A DNA stretch of 16,552 nucleotides, from positions 1 through 16,552 of the forward strand of contig JAHHRF010000038.1 in assembly GCA_020025955.1 (NCBI GenBank), given 5' to 3'. Numbering within the stretch: the stretch's first letter is position 1; each line of letters opens with the position of its first letter. The notes under the pieces were generated by a model. It had not been told where the DNA came from. It saw only the letters and a list, made by a program, of their open reading frames with translations, and made no database searches. A program made the position numbers and the translations under genes. Positions 1 to 6,630 of this stretch are shown piece by piece. The DNA comes from Sutterella sp. GTDB lineage: Bacteria; Pseudomonadota; Gammaproteobacteria; Burkholderiales; Burkholderiaceae_F.

Positions 1-161
1 CCTGTTGCCGATTTACCCCCTCTCTATCCCCCACTCGGAAGGTTTCGCTGCGTTAGCGATCAGGAATTCTTTTGACTCGACGTCCTCCACCTTTGGCTTC
101 TCCCCAGGCCTCTGCGCTTCTCGCCGAGGCCTTTCGTTTTCCCTCCCCTTACAAACCCTTC
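1..161. other. Leader/upstream region with no convincing gene
   Basis: No open frame here has a family resemblance or a good ribosome-binding site. Short frames on both strands are low-complexity and overlap the Fur promoter. A 7-bp inverted repeat (AGGCCTC at 106-112 with GAGGCCT at 126-132, 13-nt loop) is followed by a pyrimidine-rich stretch and may be a weak terminator for a gene left of the window. Confidence 0.4.
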
Positions 162-190
162 TTGACAGCGTCAAAGTCAAAGCGTCCAAT
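162..190 (+). promoter_or_regulatory. Sigma70-like promoter of the TonB receptor
   Basis: A perfect -35 box TTGACA (162-167) is separated by 17 bp from TCCAAT (185-190, four of six matches to TATAAT). Transcription would start around 197, inside the Fur box, and give a leader of about 75 nt before the receptor start. Confidence 0.6.
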
Positions 191-193
191 AGT

Positions 194-208
194 TGAGAAT
201 CATTCTCA
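194..208. promoter_or_regulatory. Fur box (perfect 7-1-7 inverted repeat)
   Basis: TGAGAATCATTCTCA is a perfect palindrome of the 7-1-7 form and differs from the classical Fur core TGATAATNATTATCA by one symmetric substitution in each arm. It lies directly after the -10 box, over the expected transcription start, so iron-loaded Fur would block transcription. This makes the downstream receptor a likely iron-repressed gene. Confidence 0.85.
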
Positions 209-272
209 TCTTTAGGCGATAGGTCTTCAGGATCCCACCTAAAGAGGGCTTTTCTCTTAGGAGATCCATCCG

Positions 273-2276
273 ATGACAACGACGCTTCACTTTAATAAAC
301 GACTTCTCATTTTGGGGATGCTCTCGGGCTTTATGCCCTTCTCCATGGCTCAGGCACTCGACGTTGAAACCAATCCCGTGGTGGTCACGGGGACACGTCA
401 ACCGTTACCCGTGAGTCAAATCTCCGGCACGATTGATGTGCTCACCCCGGAGCGCATTCAAGAGGCGGGCGCCATTACGCTCCCGCAAGCGTTAGTTAAC
501 GTCCCTAATGTGGATGTGTCCGATCCGTTCAACCCCTTGGATAACAAGATTTCCATTCGTGGGTTTAGTCCCTTGGAAAACGTCTACTTAGTAGACGGCG
601 TGGTGGACGCAGACAGCAATATGGCCGGTAACGTCTTTATGGGCTCACTCGTTGATCCGTTCTTTATTAAAGCCGTGGAAATCAAAAAGGGCACCGCCTC
701 CACACTTTATGGGGCAGGCGCCATTGGGGGCGTGATTAATGTCACAACCTTGAGCGCCAAGGATTTATTGCGTAACGACGAGACGTGGGGGTCTCGTTTG
801 ACACTCGGCCACAATTCCTTGGCCAATACCCGGCACGTTGGGAACCTGCTCTACGGGAAGACGGCGTCGTCTGACCTCTTGGTGGGGTTAACGTATTTAA
901 CGGGCGAAAACACCAAACGCGCTCGCAAAGGCAAAGTCAAAAATGAGCACTTGGGGCAAAAAGGCGTCATGGTCTCGGGGAACCTCTACGCAGAAAATTT
1001 AACCCTTAACCTCAAAGCCAACGCCAACCGCGCGCATATGCACCGTGCGACGAGCAGCTGGGACGGGGACGACGTGCATGCCCGCCTGGGGCTCACCTAT
1101 GCCCCGACGGACACCCTTACGCTTACGACCCACTTGGGGCACACCTATCGCACCTTTGAGTACGCGAACGATCGTGTCCACTTTAAAAATACGTTTAATG
1201 GCACGCACTTTACCGTTAACGGCCAAAGCCTCTTTGATTTGGGGGCGGAACACGCCCTCAACGTGTCGCTCGACCTTAACGACTACCGTCAGCACGGCGA
1301 AGAAGAAAACCCCGTCACCAGCACCATGACGGACGCTAAAACCCGTCCCCACGGGGAGGGCCGTGACATTGGGGTGAGCCTAGAAGATGCCATCACGCTG
1401 GGACGTTGGGAAATTACGCCGGCACTGCGCTTTACCCATTACAAACGCACGTCGAAGACGGGGCTGGGGTCCATCTCGGGGCATCATGTCTCGCCCGCGC
1501 TTACCGTGGGCGTCACGCCGATGGATAACCTGCGTCTCTGGAGCGCTTACTCCGAAGGCTTCCGCCCCGCCACCTTGGATGAACTCTACTTTGCAATGGA
1601 GCACCCGATGTTTGATTGGGTCGTGGTCCCCAACCCCAACCTCAAACCCGAAACCGCCAAAACCCTGGAAGTGGGCTTGGACTGGCAAAAGAAGGGACTC
1701 CTCACACCCAACGCCGATGCGCTTCATGTGCGGGTCAGCGCCTTTGTGACGCGACTCAAAAACGGGATTACGATCGATCAGGACTTTGTACCGCCCAATC
1801 CCCCCACGCAACCCAAAGGCTCGATGCGCTATCAAACGGTTAACCTCGATCGGGTAGAACGTAAAGGGCTCGAGATGGCCGTGGATTACCGCTATGAAAA
1901 CGCGACGGCTGCCTTAACGGTGGGGTTACTTAAAGCCAAAGACCGCGATACGGGCGAAACGCCCTATGGGGTGAGTCCCGCGAAAGTGGGTCTCCGCTTA
2001 GGCTACACGGTGCCCAAACTGCAACTGGAAACCTGGTACCGGTTAAATATGGAATGGTTGGGAGAGATAGAACCTGATTTCTCGGGGGCGTTGCCCACCG
2101 ACACCAAACGCAAAACCGTGCACGCCGTGGGCGCGAGTTGGAAAAAGAAGGTCGGGAAAACAGTGGTTACCGTCAACGGCGCCATCAACAACCTCTTTAA
2201 CCAGCGGTATCGTCGCACCAACAAAACCCTGGGGACGGGTCGCAGCGTGAACCTCTGGATGACGGTGCAGTTCTAA
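273..2276 (+). CDS. TonB-dependent outer-membrane receptor, probably haem/iron type
   Basis: This 667-residue protein is an outer-membrane active transporter energised by TonB-ExbBD. Residues 1-28 are a signal peptide ending in A-Q-A. A TonB-box-like stretch NPVVVTG follows at 34-40. The plug spans about 45-160 and contains ISIRGF (93-98), VYLVDG (104-109) and the conserved GTASTLYGAGAIGGVINV (140-157). The rest is a beta-barrel ending in the C-terminal aromatic F667. Residues 430-433 (FRPA), H444 and 454-457 (NPNL) match the order FRAP / His / NPNL seen in haem receptors of the HemR/HasR type, so haem or haemoprotein is the favoured ligand; a siderophore cannot be excluded. The start is supported by AGGAG at 259-263, nine bases upstream. 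The promoter carries a perfect Fur box, so expression should rise on iron starvation. No ABC transporter or haem-handling gene lies beside it in the window. Confidence 0.88.
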   Translation: MTTTLHFNKRLLILGMLSGFMPFSMAQALDVETNPVVVTGTRQPLPVSQISGTIDVLTPERIQEAGAITLPQALVNVPNVDVSDPFNPLDNKISIRGFSPLENVYLVDGVVDADSNMAGNVFMGSLVDPFFIKAVEIKKGTASTLYGAGAIGGVINVTTLSAKDLLRNDETWGSRLTLGHNSLANTRHVGNLLYGKTASSDLLVGLTYLTGENTKRARKGKVKNEHLGQKGVMVSGNLYAENLTLNLKANANRAHMHRATSSWDGDDVHARLGLTYAPTDTLTLTTHLGHTYRTFEYANDRVHFKNTFNGTHFTVNGQSLFDLGAEHALNVSLDLNDYRQHGEEENPVTSTMTDAKTRPHGEGRDIGVSLEDAITLGRWEITPALRFTHYKRTSKTGLGSISGHHVSPALTVGVTPMDNLRLWSAYSEGFRPATLDELYFAMEHPMFDWVVVPNPNLKPETAKTLEVGLDWQKKGLLTPNADALHVRVSAFVTRLKNGITIDQDFVPPNPPTQPKGSMRYQTVNLDRVERKGLEMAVDYRYENATAALTVGLLKAKDRDTGETPYGVSPAKVGLRLGYTVPKLQLETWYRLNMEWLGEIEPDFSGALPTDTKRKTVHAVGASWKKKVGKTVVTVNGAINNLFNQRYRRTNKTLGTGRSVNLWMTVQF

Positions 2277-2295
2277 AAAAGTCGTCTTCTTTCTC

Positions 2296-2331
2296 TTTAG
2301 CGTTGGGGTGCTCGGTCACCCCTTCGCTAAA
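2296..2331. terminator. Hairpin between convergent genes
   Basis: TTTAGCG (2296-2302) pairs with CGCTAAA (2325-2331), and after a symmetric TT/TT interior mismatch GGGGTG (2305-2310) pairs with CACCCC (2317-2322). It lies between the receptor stop and the end of the minus-strand gene, whose TGA (2316-2318) lies at the loop/stem edge. Neither side has an immediate U-tract, so intrinsic termination may be weak; it may instead protect both 3' ends. Confidence 0.55.
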
Positions 2332-3167
2332 AGGCGTTCGAGTCGAAGGCGGTCGTCTTTTACCGTCCTTAAGGATTCACGCACCTTTTGGCGAAACCGT
2401 CGACGAATGACCGTATCCCCCTTTAACCCCACTTCTAACACCCCCTCTACCCCTTCCGGGTCTTGCTGCCACCAGGTGGTAAGCGCCCACCCGAGACTCA
2501 TGCTGAGGTAATAGTGGTTCGCTGCGTTTTCCTTCACGGGCGAAATTAAAACGGTCGCTACCCAGTGCGCGGGGTCATGTTTCCCCACTTTGGACGCTTC
2601 CATCAAACCCACCACCCCCATGCGCTGGTGCCAAGGGTTAGAGTTCACGAGGAGCGACGTATAAACCTTTTGGAAGGTTTGGGTGAGCTGTGGATCCTTT
2701 TGCGCACGCAGGGCTTTGGCGAGGGTCCCTGCCAACCGGTCAGTGTCCCACCAGGCGTGGAGGTTTTTTAAGACCCCATTTAAAAGCCCGACAAGGACCT
2801 CAGATGTGAGAAACGATTGGGCTTTTCGTTGAGCTAAAGTGTCGAGCGAAAGAAAACGCAACACGTGCTCTAAATATAGGGCCACTTCGCGTGACTGTTC
2901 ATCTTCAGTCAACACATGACCCGTTTCGTCCGTGGCTTTGGGTGGGAGATGGGTTTGGGTCAAAATGGGGGACGTTAAGAGCGAAAGAAGGGTCTCCTCC
3001 GTTTGGCCCTTTACCCACGATCGGAGCACGCCAATCTTGGGGACGAGAATCGTGATCGAGCCATTTTTGAGACGATCCTGTTGGGGTCGGGGAAGGTGTT
3101 GCGCGGCCTCACACCACAGAGCCAAGGTTTTTGAATCCAACGGGGGGTAAAGTGAAGAAAACGGCAT
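2316..3167 (-). CDS. AlkD-like DNA alkylation repair family protein (HEAT repeats)
   Basis: This 283-residue protein is predicted soluble and almost wholly helical. Three segments match landmarks of the AlkD-like DNA-alkylation-repair family: PKIGVLRSWVK (43-53), resembling the GVR-x-P-x-LR-x-x-AK signature; a W-W-D-T-D stretch (139-143), resembling the family's W-x-x-x-D; and the block YYLSMSLGWAL (219-229) followed by R-x-x-x-Q-K-V-R-E-S (256-265). Characterised members remove alkylated purines using a HEAT-like scaffold, but many family members are uncharacterised and some bind DNA without glycosylase activity. Residues 70-95 form a loop-rich insertion. It is transcribed alone, convergent with the TonB receptor and divergent from the EamA permease. 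The family call rests on remembered motif patterns; substrate specificity cannot be given. Confidence 0.6.
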   Translation of the reverse strand: MPFSSLYPPLDSKTLALWCEAAQHLPRPQQDRLKNGSITILVPKIGVLRSWVKGQTEETLLSLLTSPILTQTHLPPKATDETGHVLTEDEQSREVALYLEHVLRFLSLDTLAQRKAQSFLTSEVLVGLLNGVLKNLHAWWDTDRLAGTLAKALRAQKDPQLTQTFQKVYTSLLVNSNPWHQRMGVVGLMEASKVGKHDPAHWVATVLISPVKENAANHYYLSMSLGWALTTWWQQDPEGVEGVLEVGLKGDTVIRRRFRQKVRESLRTVKDDRLRLERLLAKG

Positions 3168-3265
3168 GGTTAAGGGCTCAAAGAGAAGAAAACTCCCCCC
3201 AACTGAGAGGAAAAAACGGCGCTTTTCGGCTAGACTACAGGCATTGAAACTCTGACAGACGCTTT

Positions 3266-4189
3266 ATGCAGACCCGTCATCCCTTTTTATATCAAGTCCT
3301 CGCCCTTATCGTCACGGTGATGTGGGGCTTTAATTACATTTCCACCAAAGCCCTCTTCTTGCACGGGCTTGGCCCCTTTGGGCTCCTGGCGTTAAAGCTC
3401 GCCTTAGCCTGGGGGGTGTTGGTTCTCATTGCCCCCAAGTGGCTCTTCTCTGATTCCCCTCACCATGAGGTGATGTTTGCCCTGTTGGGGCTTACCTACG
3501 TGCCCCTCTATCACGGGCTCGAATCCCTTGCGATCTACCACGGTCAAGTCTCGAGTGTCGCGGCCATTATGGCGAGCGCCCCCTTGATGACCGCTGCCAT
3601 TGCCGTCATGGGCGTGAAGCGCGTGCGTGTGCATTGGACCATGTGGTTAGGTGTTGCAACGGCCACCACGGGTGTGCTCTTAATCCTCATTGATACGGCG
3701 GTGATTAACAGCCTCTCGATGTTGGGGTGCTTCTTAGCTTTGGGTGGGGCGCTGGCGTGGGCGATCTACGCCATGTTCTTAAAGAGCTTTGCGGGCTATC
3801 CTCCGAGCTTTATCATGCGTAAAGCCATGGGCTACGGGCTCTTAGTGATCTTGCCGATTGCTTATACGGAAGGCTCCATTACGACGGAAACGTTGACGGA
3901 TCCCTTCGTCTTAGGGAACTTAGCGTTCTTGAGCTTTGGCGTGATGGTGTTAGCGGCCGTCCTTTGGATTCGCATTACCCATGAGTTGGGAAGTGACGCC
4001 ATTGCCGGCTGGAACTACCTCGTGCCCATTCTCGCTTCCATCGTCGCCGTCGCTGGCTTACATGAGTCCCTCACCTTTATTGGCGTGATGGGCATGCTCA
4101 TGATTCTGGGCGGCGTCTGGGCCGGTCAAGTGGGGGCTAAGCGTATCTCGGCCGCCTTTGCCCTCGCCGACGCCGTGCCGACCCAGTAA
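3266..4189 (+). CDS. EamA/DMT-superfamily inner-membrane permease
   Basis: This 307-residue protein has about ten hydrophobic helices in two halves, the usual EamA (drug/metabolite transporter, RhaT/YdcZ-like) layout. The first helix carries WGFNYISTKA (20-29), the typical W-G-x-N motif with a following small/charged residue, and the second half ends with G-W-N-Y-L-V-P-I-L and a late L-H-E-S (a glutamate in the penultimate loop/helix is typical). The substrate is unknown; relatives export amino acids, purines or sugars. The upstream gap of 98 bp has no strong ribosome-binding site, and the start is chosen because the first membrane helix follows at once. A strong terminator closes the transcript, so it is probably monocistronic. 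The last 18 or so residues form a hydrophilic cytoplasmic tail. Confidence 0.85.
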   Translation: MQTRHPFLYQVLALIVTVMWGFNYISTKALFLHGLGPFGLLALKLALAWGVLVLIAPKWLFSDSPHHEVMFALLGLTYVPLYHGLESLAIYHGQVSSVAAIMASAPLMTAAIAVMGVKRVRVHWTMWLGVATATTGVLLILIDTAVINSLSMLGCFLALGGALAWAIYAMFLKSFAGYPPSFIMRKAMGYGLLVILPIAYTEGSITTETLTDPFVLGNLAFLSFGVMVLAAVLWIRITHELGSDAIAGWNYLVPILASIVAVAGLHESLTFIGVMGMLMILGGVWAGQVGAKRISAAFALADAVPTQ

Positions 4190-4214
4190 AAGAAGACGAC
4201 CTTAGGTCCCTCTG

Positions 4215-4250
4215 AAACCCCGTTTGAGACAGCTCAAGCGGGGTTTTCTT
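4215..4250 (+). terminator. Rho-independent terminator of the EamA gene
   Basis: AAACCCCG (4215-4222) pairs with CGGGGTTT (4239-4246); the stem continues inward as TTTGAG/CTCAAG with one wobble, leaving an ACAG tetraloop. The 14-bp stem is followed by TTTTCTT. This is one of the clearest terminators in the window. Confidence 0.9.
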
Positions 4251-4277
4251 CGTCTCTAGCGTTCTGACTCCCCTCGC

Positions 4278-4283
4278 TATAAT
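4278..4283 (+). promoter_or_regulatory. -10 box of the repeat-protein gene
   Basis: A perfect TATAAT lies 37 bp before the chosen start at 4321, which would place transcription start near 4290 and give a leader of about 30 nt. No good -35 box is visible at 16-18 bp spacing. The in-frame ATG at 4282 lies inside this box and therefore could not be in the transcript. Confidence 0.55.
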
Positions 4284-4320
4284 GACCTCACCCTTGTCCT
4301 TTATCTTTGGAACCCTCTCC

Positions 4321-5082
4321 ATGCTCTCACGACTCTTTTTCACGACCCTCTTTGGCCTGGTTTCTTTGTCGGCGCAGGCCGACTACAGCGTGAAGTATCA
4401 CGCCCAAGTCTTTCGTGTGCCTGATAACGGCTTTATCGAGTCCCCTGACGGCAAACGCGTCTGGTGCGGACACCGCTACAACGGGGTAGCCCACTCCAAG
4501 GATGGGCGAAGTGTGTGCGCTGGAGGCTTGTACCCGAGCTTTGCCCTCTCGCGCGATAAGCATGCCGTGGCCTGCGGTGGGCAATACGCTGGGAGCGCCA
4601 TGACGCCAGACGGGCGTCGGGTGTGTGCTGGGGGTTTGTTTGATGGATTTATCGCGTCCTCTGACGGGCGGCAAGTCGCGTGCGGGTTAAAGTTTCATGG
4701 CACGGGGAAAAGCCTCAACGGGAAGCGCACGTGCTTAGGCGGCGTGATGGACGCCAATAACTTTAATGCCACGAGCCACAATCGCTTTTATTTAGAGGAA
4801 AACGTCAAAGGCATCGCGCAATATCAGCGAAAAGACGGCTCTTGGGGGAAGGTGCAGCACTTCACGGGGACCGTGATTGATGGGTATTCGCTCAGTCAAT
4901 GGGCGAAAAAGAGAGGCTATAGCCATCACTACACCTACGCCAACCTCTACTACCTTGTGCGCTTTGGGAAAGAAAAGGGGTATGTGGCTTTAAACCTTCA
5001 TGATGACGGGGGGTTGCAACCTGCTTTCCAGACCGTTACCGATCAACGCGGTCGGGTTTGGCGCTTGAAGGCGGCGAACTAA
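4321..5082 (+). CDS. Secreted protein with six tandem ~18-residue cysteine repeats, unknown family
   Basis: I do not recognise this 253-residue protein. Residues 1-20 are a signal peptide ending S-A-Q-A, so it is exported to the periplasm or beyond. Residues about 40-141 hold six tandem repeats of 17-19 residues with the pattern S-x-D-G-[KR]-x-V-x-C-G-G-x-[YF]-x-G-x-A, each with one cysteine: C49, C66, C85, C102, C121, C138. The spacings alternate 17, 19, 17, 19, 17, as if successive repeats form pairs. The third repeat is degenerate (D-K instead of D-G). The remaining ~110 residues form a Tyr/Lys-rich, repeat-free domain without cysteines. The G-x-Y-x-G element recalls MORN or beta-solenoid repeats, but the period and cysteines differ. 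An upstream in-frame ATG (4282) is rejected because it overlaps TATAAT; the chosen start follows a weak GGAAC and begins the signal peptide. The gene stands alone between two terminators. Confidence 0.75.
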   Translation: MLSRLFFTTLFGLVSLSAQADYSVKYHAQVFRVPDNGFIESPDGKRVWCGHRYNGVAHSKDGRSVCAGGLYPSFALSRDKHAVACGGQYAGSAMTPDGRRVCAGGLFDGFIASSDGRQVACGLKFHGTGKSLNGKRTCLGGVMDANNFNATSHNRFYLEENVKGIAQYQRKDGSWGKVQHFTGTVIDGYSLSQWAKKRGYSHHYTYANLYYLVRFGKEKGYVALNLHDDGGLQPAFQTVTDQRGRVWRLKAAN

Positions 5083-5144
5083 GAGAAGAAAGAAAAGAAA
5101 AGAAAAGAAAAGAGAAAACGAAAAAAGAAAAAGAAAGAAAAAGA
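5081..5144. repeat. Homopurine tract with (GAAAA) repeats
   Basis: Beginning in the stop codon, the plus strand is purine-only for 38 nt (5081-5118), then after one C for another 25 nt (5120-5144). It includes four exact GAAAA units (5092-5111). It lies between two convergent 3' ends, so a change in repeat number would not shift any reading frame. Confidence 0.8.
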
Positions 5145-5154
5145 CACGGATAAG

Positions 5155-5186
5155 AAGAAGGGAAGGCAGTTAGCCTTCCCTTCTTT
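5155..5186. terminator. Bidirectional terminator between the repeat protein and dcuB
   Basis: A perfect 13-bp stem (5155-5167 with 5173-5185) surrounds the loop AGTTA. On the plus strand it ends in a pyrimidine run TTCTTT; on the minus strand the following sequence is also pyrimidine-rich because of the purine tract. It can serve both convergent transcripts. Confidence 0.8.
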
Positions 5187-5223
5187 GCGATTAGGTTAGA
5201 ACACCCTAAAAGCGTTTACGCGA

Positions 5224-6573
5224 TTAGATATAGCCGTAGACCATCCCTAACCCGTAACCCACTAAGGTGGCGGTCCCGACCCCAATGAGCCCTGGCAGGA
5301 TGAAGGAGTGGTTAATCACGAAGCGACCGATGTGCGTGGTCCCGGAGCGGTCAAACTGGATGGCCGCTAAGTCGGACGGGTACGTCGGGAGAATGTAGTA
5401 GCCGTAGCACGCAGCGGAGCACGACACCACGAGGCCTGGAGGCACGCCAATGGCTAACGCCGTCGGCACGATGGTAGCGACTGCTGCTGCCTGAGAGTTC
5501 ACCAACTTGGAGATCAAAAGAAGCACCACGGCGTAAGCCCACGGATAGGCACGGATCGCATCCATTAAAAGCGCGCTCAAATCCTTCAAGTGGGCGCTAA
5601 ACATGGTATCCGCCATCCACGCGACCCCGAAGACCGCACAGATGGCCACGCACCCGGCAGAGAAGACGCTCGTCTTGGCGATTTGGCTTGCTCGCGTGTT
5701 GCAGAACATCACGATGAAGGCGCCCGCTGCCAACATGAACATCTGAATGATGTGCGTCATCTTGAGGGCTTTGGCCGTAAAGAGCGAACGCAAGCTCGGG
5801 AACATCCCAAAGATAGCCACGATGGCAACCGCACCCAAGAAGATCCACAAGGAGAGCCACTGTTCACGCGAGAACGTGCGACCGATTAACGTCGTGTTTT
5901 CGCCGTAGACATACTTGTACTGTTCGGGGTCCGAAATCAACTTTTGGAATTCCGGATCCTTATCCAAGTCCTTCCCGCGGAAGACCGAATAGGTGGACAC
6001 AAAGAAGAGCCCCACTAAAGCGCCAGGAATCGTAATCGCAAAAAGCTGCAAGAACCCGAAGGGTTGTCCCCCGACACTAAACTTTTCCAAGGCACCGATC
6101 ATGGCGACGGCCGCCACGGCAGCCGGCGAACAAATCACCGCCATTTGGGAGGCAATGGTAGACGCCGCCATGGGGCGCTCTGGGCGAATCCCATTTTTAA
6201 TGGCAACGTCGTAGATAATGGGCAGCATCGTGTAGACGGCATGCCCCGTCCCACACAAAAGGGCCAAGAACCAGCAAATGTAGGGCGCCAGGTAGCAAAT
6301 GGCACGCGGGTGTTTGCGAAGGAGCTTCTCTGCAATTTGCAGTAAGCAGTCTAAGCCGCCAGCGGCTTGCAAAGCGGCAGAGGCGCAAATCACGGACAAG
6401 ATGGTGAGGATCACGGCCACCGGGGGTTTGCCGGGCTCGAGCCCAAAGCCCATCACCAAAATGATGAGCCCCACCCCACCGATTAACCCGAGCGCCATCC
6501 CGCCTTTGCGAGCCCCGTAAAAGAGGGCCATTAAAACGATGGCGAGCTCTAACCAAAAGGTAACGCCAAGCAT
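5224..6573 (-). CDS. dcuB: Anaerobic C4-dicarboxylate transporter, DcuB type
   Basis: This 449-residue inner-membrane carrier closely follows E. coli DcuB (about 446 residues). Landmarks seen: FYGARKGGMALGL near the N-terminus, the ILCGTGH-like block (here LLCGTGHAVYTMLPIIYDVA), NGIRPERPMAAS, FRGKDLDKDPEFQ, KLVNSQAAA and the C-terminal CYGYYILPTYPSDLAAIQFD with RSGTTHIGRFVINHSFILPG. Dcu carriers exchange fumarate, malate, aspartate or tartrate for succinate during anaerobic growth. A TTG start 18 bases upstream is rejected: the ribosome-binding site AAGGAG (complement of 6581-6586) would then lie inside the coding sequence, whereas it sits seven bases before ATG 6573. It is the last gene of ttdA-ttdB-dcuB, 57 bp after ttdB, with two hairpins in the gap. 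It probably imports the substrate of the neighbouring dehydratase and exports succinate. Confidence 0.93.
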   Translation of the reverse strand: MLGVTFWLELAIVLMALFYGARKGGMALGLIGGVGLIILVMGFGLEPGKPPVAVILTILSVICASAALQAAGGLDCLLQIAEKLLRKHPRAICYLAPYICWFLALLCGTGHAVYTMLPIIYDVAIKNGIRPERPMAASTIASQMAVICSPAAVAAVAMIGALEKFSVGGQPFGFLQLFAITIPGALVGLFFVSTYSVFRGKDLDKDPEFQKLISDPEQYKYVYGENTTLIGRTFSREQWLSLWIFLGAVAIVAIFGMFPSLRSLFTAKALKMTHIIQMFMLAAGAFIVMFCNTRASQIAKTSVFSAGCVAICAVFGVAWMADTMFSAHLKDLSALLMDAIRAYPWAYAVVLLLISKLVNSQAAAVATIVPTALAIGVPPGLVVSCSAACYGYYILPTYPSDLAAIQFDRSGTTHIGRFVINHSFILPGLIGVGTATLVGYGLGMVYGYI

Positions 6574-6580
6574 GTTCAAT

Positions 6581-6595
6581 CTCCTTATCAAGGAG
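6581..6595 (-). promoter_or_regulatory. Hairpin enclosing the dcuB ribosome-binding site
   Basis: On the mRNA, CTCCTT (complement of 6590-6595) can pair with AAGGAG (complement of 6581-6586) around a GAT loop, a perfect 6-bp stem whose 3' arm is exactly the dcuB Shine-Dalgarno sequence. This would lower translation unless opened. Confidence 0.5.
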
Positions 6596-6616
6596 GAAGG
6601 GGGAACGCCCCCTTCC
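6595..6616 (-). promoter_or_regulatory. G/C-rich intercistronic stem-loop between ttdB and dcuB
   Basis: GGAAGGGGG (6595-6603) pairs perfectly with CCCCCTTCC (6608-6616) around a four-base loop. No U-tract follows on the minus strand, so it is more likely an mRNA stabiliser, processing site or partial attenuator than a full terminator. It abuts the smaller hairpin over the dcuB ribosome-binding site. Confidence 0.6.
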
Positions 6617-6630
6617 CGTAGGTCTGACGT

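Noticed and set aside
13..279. 88-residue minus-strand frame over the receptor leader
   Set aside because: It covers the promoter and Fur box, is low-complexity and charged, has no clear ribosome-binding site and resembles nothing known.
999..1835. Long open frames on both other strands/frames inside the receptor gene
   Set aside because: They are shadows of the receptor frame: arginine/proline-rich, without motifs or ribosome-binding sites.
4441..4745. CRISPR-like periodicity in the repeat-protein gene
   Set aside because: The ~54-bp period reflects protein repeats; nucleotide copies are divergent, in frame and without constant repeats or spacers. No CRISPR array is present in the window.
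6571..6591. Upstream TTG start for dcuB
   Set aside because: The Shine-Dalgarno AAGGAG would be inside the coding sequence; ATG at 6573 has ideal spacing and gives the usual DcuB N-terminus.
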